DNA of 11,925 nucleotides from Clostridia bacterium (GTDB taxonomy: Bacteria; Bacillota; Clostridia; Oscillospirales; CAG-272), in the NCBI GenBank assembly GCA_017455945.1, contig JAFTLM010000287.1, forward strand, positions 1 through 11,925, written 5' to 3'. Made by a program: the position numbers and the translations under genes. The notes below the pieces were generated by a model that was not told the origin of the DNA, made no database searches, and was given only the letters and a program-made list of their open reading frames with translations. Shown here piece after piece: positions 8,196 through 11,925 of the stretch (position 1 is its first letter; each line of letters starts with the position of its first letter).

Positions 8196-8484
8196 AAGTT
8201 TTATAAAAAGCTTTGAACGAAGAAGAGTATCCGAGAAAGATTTGCAGAGAGCTGTCGGTTGCTGCAAGACAGAAATTCGAATCGGTGAAGTTCGCTTCGG
8301 GAGCTGCCGCCGCTACTTGTGGTGTGTCGGGGTCCGACCGTAATATCGGGAGACATTAGACCAAAGAAAATCTTGTCAATGCCCGCGAAGGCTCTTGCCG
8401 TAAGGCAAGGGTGAAGCAGAGTGGTAACACGAATCCTATTCGTCTCTGTGTCAAGCAAAGCTATGCTTGATGCGGGGATTTTTT
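8196..8484 (+). promoter_or_regulatory. T-box riboswitch, probable phenylalanine (UUC) specifier
   Basis: T-box leaders bind uncharged tRNA and permit transcription when the cognate amino acid is scarce. Stem I base pairs CGAAG (8218-8222) with CTTCG (8295-8299). The specifier loop has AGTA (8226-8229) on one side and TGAAG-TTC-G on the other. The upper helix pairs CCGA (8231-8234) with TCGG (8282-8285). The AGAGA / GGTTGCTGCAAG apical elements (8246-8267) are typical. Stem III is CTTGCC-GTAA-GGCAAG (8394-8409). The antiterminator pairs CAGAG (8417-8421) with CTCTG (8444-8448) and ACGAAT with ATTCGT around the bulge TGGTAAC (8422-8428). The variable base U of the TGGN bulge implies a tRNA with discriminator A, compatible with tRNA-Phe and not with tRNA-Trp. 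UUC (8291-8293) is followed by a purine and ends in C, as specifiers usually do. GUU (Val) is the alternative reading one register earlier. T-box identity is very firm; the amino acid is less so. Confidence 0.93.
8443..8484 (+). terminator. Regulated terminator of the T-box leader
   Basis: TCTCTGTGTCAAGCA (8443-8457) pairs over 15 bp with TGCTTGATGCGGGGA (8464-8478), using four G-U wobbles, around the loop AAGCTA, followed directly by TTTTTT (8479-8484). It shares CTCTG (8444-8448) with the antiterminator helix, so the two structures exclude each other. This is the expected on/off switch. Confidence 0.9.
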
Positions 8485-8546
8485 GTTTATATGATTTTTG
8501 CAGACGGTGTCTGTTAAAATAAATTTACTTTTTCAGGAGAAAAATT

Positions 8547-9587
8547 ATGAAAACCAAGAGAATTTTGAGCGTAGCTCTCGCAGTCGTACTTATGATCGGT
8601 ACACTTGCGTTCACCTCCTGCGGAACATCCGCACCCAATCTTCCTATCGTATGTGGCGAAACAGGTATGAATGACCTTTGCGGCATTGCTACCTATGGCG
8701 TTGACTATTATAATTTGGGCGTAAAAGCCGGCGATATGGCTGCAGACATTCTTCTCAACGGCGCAAAGCCCGCAGAGATGGCAGTACAGGGCGACCCCAA
8801 TCCCTCGCTCAGCGTAAATGAAACAGTTGCCGAAGCTATCGGCTTCACTATTCCCGAGTCTGTTAAGGCAAAGGTAACAGGCGGCGAGACTCAGAAGGTT
8901 ACCCGTGTTGACTCCGCTATCGTAAACGACGGCGCAGACTACACCATCGGTATTCTCCAGCTCGTTCAGCATATCGCTCTTGACCAGTCCAACGAGGGCT
9001 TTCAGGATCAGCTTTCTGTCCGTATGAATGCTGCGGGTAAGACAGTAAACATTCTCGACAAGAACGCGAATGGCGACGAGTCCAACAACACAACTATCGT
9101 TGAGAACTTCGTTTCCCAGAAGGTAGATCTTATCTACACTATCGCAACATCCTCCTCTCAGGCGGCTGTTACCGCAACTGCGGAAAACAACATTCCCGTT
9201 GTATTCAACGCAGTTACAGATCCTGTTGACGCAGGTCTTGTAGCATCTCTTGATGCTCCCGGCAAAAACGTTACAGGCGTTAGCGATATGAACCCCGTTG
9301 AAAAGCAGATCGAGCTTATCGGCGAGCTTCTCGGCAAGGATACAGTTAAGATAGGCTTCCTCTACACATCTGCTGAAACAAACTCTATTATGCAGGTCAA
9401 CTTGGGTAAGGCTCACTGCGAAGAGCTCGGCTACACCTACGTTGAAAAGGGAATCGTAGAGATGAACGATATCGAGAACGCACTTGCGGCGCTTGCGGCT
9501 GAGGATGTTGATGCTATATACATTCCGACCGATAACCTTCTTGCAAATGCGTGTGCGCTTGTACACTCGGTCAACATCGGAGAATGA
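8547..9587 (+). CDS. ABC transporter substrate-binding lipoprotein (PF04392/COG2984 type) with circularly permuted domain order
   Basis: The product has 346 residues. AGGAG (8535-8539) lies 7 nt before the ATG. Residues 1-24 are a lipoprotein signal peptide with a lipobox-like FTSC and acylated Cys25. In this family the mature protein normally starts with YTIGILQxVQH, passes through a TDN segment and ends with IPV-AGE, GLATYGxDYYxLG, and then a NETVA-x-x-IG-x-x-IPE tail. Here residues 32-110 are that C-terminal part (LPIVCGETG, GIATYGVDYYNLG, NETVAEAIGFTIPESVK). A linker (111-130) leads to the normal N-terminal part (131-346: YTIGILQLVQHIALD, DLIYTIATSSSQAA, VFNAVTDPVDAGL, VTGVSDMNPV, YIPTDNLL), and the protein stops at VNIGE, just where LPIVCGE would follow. 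Each part occurs once. The role is amino-acid capture for the permease and ATPase downstream, under T-box control. Substrate is probably phenylalanine or another aromatic residue; related systems are called trpX. Whether the permuted protein folds is untested. Confidence 0.87.
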   Translation: MKTKRILSVALAVVLMIGTLAFTSCGTSAPNLPIVCGETGMNDLCGIATYGVDYYNLGVKAGDMAADILLNGAKPAEMAVQGDPNPSLSVNETVAEAIGFTIPESVKAKVTGGETQKVTRVDSAIVNDGADYTIGILQLVQHIALDQSNEGFQDQLSVRMNAAGKTVNILDKNANGDESNNTTIVENFVSQKVDLIYTIATSSSQAAVTATAENNIPVVFNAVTDPVDAGLVASLDAPGKNVTGVSDMNPVEKQIELIGELLGKDTVKIGFLYTSAETNSIMQVNLGKAHCEELGYTYVEKGIVEMNDIENALAALAAEDVDAIYIPTDNLLANACALVHSVNIGE

Positions 9588-9605
9588 TCTGCCGATAAAA
9601 ATATC

Positions 9606-9634
9606 ACGGGGGTTGCGTTTTTCGCAACCCTCGT
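9606..9634 (+). other. Intercistronic 12-bp hairpin without a T tract
   Basis: ACGGGGGTTGCG (9606-9617) pairs with CGCAACCCTCGT (9623-9634), with one G-T wobble and a TTTTT loop. It starts 19 bp after the stop of the binding-protein gene and is followed by TAAG rather than T residues. It is therefore more likely an mRNA-stabilising or processing hairpin, or a weak attenuator, than an intrinsic terminator. A position behind the binding-protein gene would favour making more binding protein than permease. Confidence 0.6.
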
Positions 9635-9638
9635 TAAG

Positions 9639-9647
9639 TGCTATAAT
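9639..9647 (+). promoter_or_regulatory. Possible extended -10 promoter for permease/ATPase
   Basis: TG-C-TATAAT is a perfect extended -10 element. The region 17 bp upstream (TTTTCG) is a poor -35, which extended -10 promoters tolerate. It lies 42 bp before the permease ATG and could give T-box-independent transcription of the last two genes. Confidence 0.42.
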
Positions 9648-9689
9648 GAAAAAGTAAAACAGTAAAACAGAAAGGAAAATTCATCTATT

Positions 9690-10613
9690 ATGGATTTTAT
9701 TTTGAAGGGTATCTCACAGGGACTCATCTGGGCGCTTCTGGCTCTCGGAGTTTACCTGTCGTACCGAATTCTTGATTTTGCCGACCTTTCCTGCGAGGGA
9801 AGTATAACTCTCGGAGCATCGGTGGCGGCTCTTATGGTCAGCAAGGAGCTGAATCCTGTACTTGCTTTGCTTGTTGCATTTCTTACAGGTTGTGTTGCGG
9901 GTGTAGTAACAGGTCTGCTTCACACCAAGCTGAAGATACCGCCCATACTTTCGGGAATCCTCACAATGACGGCGCTTTTCTCCATAAACCTTCACATAAT
10001 GGGCTCTGCGAATATCCAGCTTGTAAGCGTACCTACACTCTATACCTCAATAACCAGAGCAATAGGACTCAATAAGACCTACACCTCGCTTATTATCGGA
10101 GCGGCAGTCTGCCTTTTGGTTATGGGAATACTTTATTGGTTCTTCGGAACCGAGCTTGGCGCGGGTATTCGCGCAACGGGTATCAACGAAAAGATGTGTC
10201 GCGCGCAGGGAATCGATACCGACGTAACAAAGGTCATCGGACTTGCTCTTTCCAACGGAATGATCGCACTTGCGGGTGCCTTCCTCTGTCAGTATCAGGG
10301 CTACGCTAACATCAATATGGGTGTTGGCGCAATCGTTATCGGTCTTGCATCAATAATCATCGGCGAGGCGCTTTTCGCAAGAGCAAAGAACTTTTTCCTT
10401 ATGCTTTCGGGAATCGTTGTGGGTGCGGTGATTTACCGTGTTGTAGTCGCTATCGTGCTCTATCTCGATATGCCTGCGGACGACGTTAAGATCATGACAG
10501 CGGCAGTAGTTGTTATCGCTCTTGTTCTTACAAAGCTCGGAAACGGTAAAAAGACAAAGACAAAGGCCGAAAAGGCAGAAAAGGCAGAAAAGGGAAAGGA
10601 GAGCGCAAAATGA
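9690..10613 (+). CDS. ABC transporter permease, LivH/BPD_transp_2-like (COG4120 type)
   Basis: The product has 307 residues. It is strongly hydrophobic with about eight predicted membrane segments between residues ~8 and ~285. It starts with the family-typical GISQGLIWALLALGVYLSYR and DFADLSCEGS. The motif ELGAGIRATGINEKMCRAQGI (~153-173) is the cytoplasmic loop of LivH-type permeases that contacts the ATPase. It forms the membrane channel of the importer whose binding protein and ATPase flank it. The C-terminus is an unusual Lys/Glu-rich tail of about 22 residues containing KAEKAEKAEK, encoded by three 9-bp tandem repeats. An AAGGA sits 13 nt before the ATG, slightly far. The last four bases overlap the ATPase start as ATGA, so the two are probably translationally coupled. 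Confidence 0.93.
   Translation: MDFILKGISQGLIWALLALGVYLSYRILDFADLSCEGSITLGASVAALMVSKELNPVLALLVAFLTGCVAGVVTGLLHTKLKIPPILSGILTMTALFSINLHIMGSANIQLVSVPTLYTSITRAIGLNKTYTSLIIGAAVCLLVMGILYWFFGTELGAGIRATGINEKMCRAQGIDTDVTKVIGLALSNGMIALAGAFLCQYQGYANINMGVGAIVIGLASIIIGEALFARAKNFFLMLSGIVVGAVIYRVVVAIVLYLDMPADDVKIMTAAVVVIALVLTKLGNGKKTKTKAEKAEKAEKGKESAK
10563..10589 (+). repeat. Three tandem 9-bp repeats in the permease tail
   Basis: AAGGCCGAA, AAGGCAGAA and AAGGCAGAA follow one another and encode K-A-E units. The unit length is a multiple of three, so slippage would change tail length without shifting the frame. The following AAAGGAG (10595-10601) is the ribosome binding site of the ATPase gene. Confidence 0.8.
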
Positions 10614-11428
10614 GTAACGAAAATATGACACCCGCTCTTTCTCTCAAGAATATCCGCAAGGCGTTCTATCCGGGAACAGTAAACGAGAAGATCGCGCTCA
10701 ATAATCTTTCCATAGATCTGAAGCCAGGTGACTTCGTTACCATAATCGGCGGTAACGGAGCGGGAAAATCCACAATGCTCAACGCGATCGCGGGAGTTTG
10801 GCCCATCGACGAGGGAAGCATCTCTGTTGACGGAGTTAACGTGACCAAGATGCACGAATATAAGCGCGCGACTTATATCGGACGAGTATTTCAGGATCCT
10901 ATGACGGGAACCGCGGCTAATATGCAGATCGAAGAGAACCTTGCGATTGCGGCAAGACGCGGCAAGAGACGTTCGCTCAAGTGGAGCATTACCTCCGAGG
11001 AGCGCAAGAAGTTCAGAGAGATGCTTTCGGTTCTCGGTCTCGGACTTGAGGACAGAATGACTGCCAAGGTCGGTCTGCTTTCGGGCGGACAGAGACAGGC
11101 TCTGACTCTGCTTATGGCGACACTCAAGAGCCCCAAGCTTTTGCTTCTTGACGAGCACACAGCGGCTCTTGACCCCAAGACTGCGGCAAAGGTGCTTGAG
11201 ATCTCCGATATGCTTATCGAGGAGAACAAGCTCACCGCTATGATGGTCACACATAATATGAAGGACGCTATCCTCCACGGAAACCGTCTTATTATGATGC
11301 ACGAGGGAAGAATTATTTACGACGTTGAGGGCGAGGAAAAGAAGAACCTTACCGTCGAGGCACTTATCGCAAAGTTCTCCCAGACCAGCGGAGAGGAATT
11401 TTCCAACGACCGCGCTCTTTTGACTTGA
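10610..11428 (+). CDS. ABC transporter ATPase (COG1101 type)
   Basis: The product has 272 residues, normal for the family. Walker A is GGNGAGKST (47-55), Q-loop Gln95 in RVFQDP, signature LSGGQRQ (157-163), Walker B LLLLDE (177-182, Glu182 catalytic), D-loop ALDP (186-189) and switch His215 in VTHNM. All motifs needed for ATP hydrolysis are intact. AAAGGAG (10595-10601) precedes the ATG by 8 nt, and the start overlaps the permease stop as ATGA. It powers the T-box-controlled importer formed with the two genes upstream. In related trpXYZ-like systems the same trio (binding protein, LivH-like permease, ATPase) transports aromatic amino acids; assignment here rests on the T-box specifier and family resemblance. 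Confidence 0.95.
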   Translation: MSNENMTPALSLKNIRKAFYPGTVNEKIALNNLSIDLKPGDFVTIIGGNGAGKSTMLNAIAGVWPIDEGSISVDGVNVTKMHEYKRATYIGRVFQDPMTGTAANMQIEENLAIAARRGKRRSLKWSITSEERKKFREMLSVLGLGLEDRMTAKVGLLSGGQRQALTLLMATLKSPKLLLLDEHTAALDPKTAAKVLEISDMLIEENKLTAMMVTHNMKDAILHGNRLIMMHEGRIIYDVEGEEKKNLTVEALIAKFSQTSGEEFSNDRALLT

Positions 11429-11646
11429 TTTTTTGCAGGGCTTTGCCCCGCACCCCACTTAAGAAACTTTTTGGAAAAAGTTTCTTAAGAATCTTCAAAA
11501 ACTTTAAACGAATTGGTTAAAGCGGTAGCCGTGAGGTTACCGCTAAACCCTTTCAAAAGTTTAGGTCAAGCCTTTACACAAGGCAAGCCTTGTACCACGA
11601 ACAAGTTCGTGATGGGTTTGCGGGGGCTTGGGGTAGCGCCTTAAGT
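11429..11646. repeat. Composite of nested palindromes downstream of the ABC operon
   Basis: No gene is seen here. There is a 15-bp perfect palindrome (CTTAAGAAACTTTTT 11458-11472 with AAAAAGTTTCTTAAG 11475-11489). Next is a 10-bp stem with a GTGA loop (AGCGGTAGCC 11521-11530 with GGTTACCGCT 11535-11544). ACAAGGCAAGCCTTGT (11578-11593) and CACGAACAAGTTCGTG (11596-11611) are further perfect hairpins. The outer ends are loosely complementary: GCCCCGCA on the left with TGCGGGGGC on the right, and ACTTAAG (11457-11463) with CTTAAGT (11640-11646). It resembles a mobile or REP-like intergenic repeat of Clostridia. The first hairpins may serve as transcription end of the operon, though no ideal T tract follows them. 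Confidence 0.65.
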
Positions 11647-11748
11647 CGCTCTCCTAACAATCAAACACAAAAACACCGCAAGGCAAAGCTTTGGGTTCCT
11701 AAGGACAGTTTTTACAATAAAGTAGCAGAAAGACAAACGGTTACAGCC
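11647..11748. other. Gene-free spacer between two repeat elements
   Basis: No open reading frame, promoter or clear hairpin can be supported here apart from the short inverted AAAGCTTT core around 11686-11693. The segment probably belongs to the surrounding repeat material. Confidence 0.4.
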
Positions 11749-11875
11749 AGAGGCTCCCTTGTGTAAAGGGAGCTGTCAGCGAAGCTGACCGAGGGATTGT
11801 TTTGGTGCCAATTCTACTTTTACAATCCCTCCGTCACGGCTATGCCGCGCCACCTTCCTTTACACAAGGGAGGCT
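11749..11875. repeat. MITE-like long inverted repeat (~127 bp)
   Basis: The left arm begins AGAGGCTCCCTTGTGTAAAGG (11749-11769). The right arm ends CCTTTACACAAGGGAGGC (11857-11874), which is its inverse with one mismatch. Inner ends GAGGGATTGT (11791-11800) and ACAATCCCTC (11822-11831) are perfectly complementary. Between outer and inner ends each arm holds its own small hairpin (GTCAGC-GAA-GCTGAC on the left; GGC-TAT-GCC on the right), so the whole folds into a cruciform-like structure. It carries no coding sequence. It looks like a miniature inverted-repeat element of the kind scattered between genes in gut Clostridia. No target-site duplication could be recognised. Confidence 0.72.
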
Positions 11876-11886
11876 TTTTCCTCTGC

Positions 11887-11921
11887 AAGTGCGCACTTAC
11901 TCACCACTCATTATGGTGGTG
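11887..11921. repeat. Two short palindromes at the window end
   Basis: AAGTGCGCACTT (11887-11898) is a perfect 12-bp palindrome. CACCAC (11902-11907) pairs with GTGGTG (11916-11921) around TCATTATG. They may be the start of another repeat that continues beyond the window. Confidence 0.45.
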
Positions 11922-11925
11922 CAAT

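Noticed and set aside
8291..8293. Tryptophan specificity for the T-box
   Set aside because: No TGG lies in the specifier loop, and the TGGU bulge requires discriminator A while bacterial tRNA-Trp has G.
8161..8343. Small open frame of 60 codons over the T-box
   Set aside because: It begins upstream of the likely transcription start and overlaps a structured riboswitch.
8514..9566. 350-codon - strand open frame opposite the binding protein
   Set aside because: Cys-rich nonsense composition without motifs; the + strand has a signal peptide, family motifs and a T-box upstream.
10460..11458. 332-codon - strand open frame opposite the ATPase
   Set aside because: The + strand has all ABC ATPase motifs; the antisense frame has none.
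11429..11925. CRISPR array
   Set aside because: The repeats are palindromic and irregularly spaced, with no constant direct-repeat/spacer pattern.

Overview
The window looks like chromosomal DNA of an anaerobic, low-to-mid GC Firmicute of the class Clostridia, most likely an Oscillospiraceae/Ruminococcaceae-type gut bacterium. The evidence is a cohesin/dockerin surface-protein pair, a T-box leader, a glycoside hydrolase of a type common in gut Clostridia, consensus sigma-A promoters, and palindromic intergenic repeats of a style I associate with this group. No rRNA, tRNA, CRISPR array or transposase gene was seen.

Left part (1-5277, + strand): a very large secreted protein whose 5' end lies outside the window. 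It carries many degenerate Cys-pair repeats, a cohesin-like beta-domain and a C-terminal dockerin. It is followed 17 bp later by a small protein with a signal peptide, a cohesin domain, two of the same Cys repeats and a C-terminal membrane anchor. The two genes look like a matched ligand/receptor pair for the cell surface. Two hairpin terminators close this transcript and the convergent one.

Middle (5298-8089, - strand): one glycoside hydrolase gene of about 910 codons, with its own consensus promoter, broken by a single in-frame TAA at codon 114. Both halves are in the same frame and read as one continuous family protein.

Right part (8161-11428, + strand): a consensus promoter drives a well-formed T-box riboswitch (best specifier reading UUC, phenylalanine; discriminator-pairing base U) and a three-gene ABC importer: substrate-binding lipoprotein, LivH-like permease and ATPase. 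The substrate-binding protein has its domain order changed. The segment normally at the C-terminus sits directly behind the signal peptide, and the protein ends where that segment should begin. It therefore reads as a natural circular permutation, the most unusual object in the window. A hairpin plus an extended -10 promoter separates it from the permease; permease and ATPase overlap by ATGA.

The last ~500 bp (11429-11925) has no gene. It is a composite of nested palindromes and a ~127 bp MITE-like inverted repeat.
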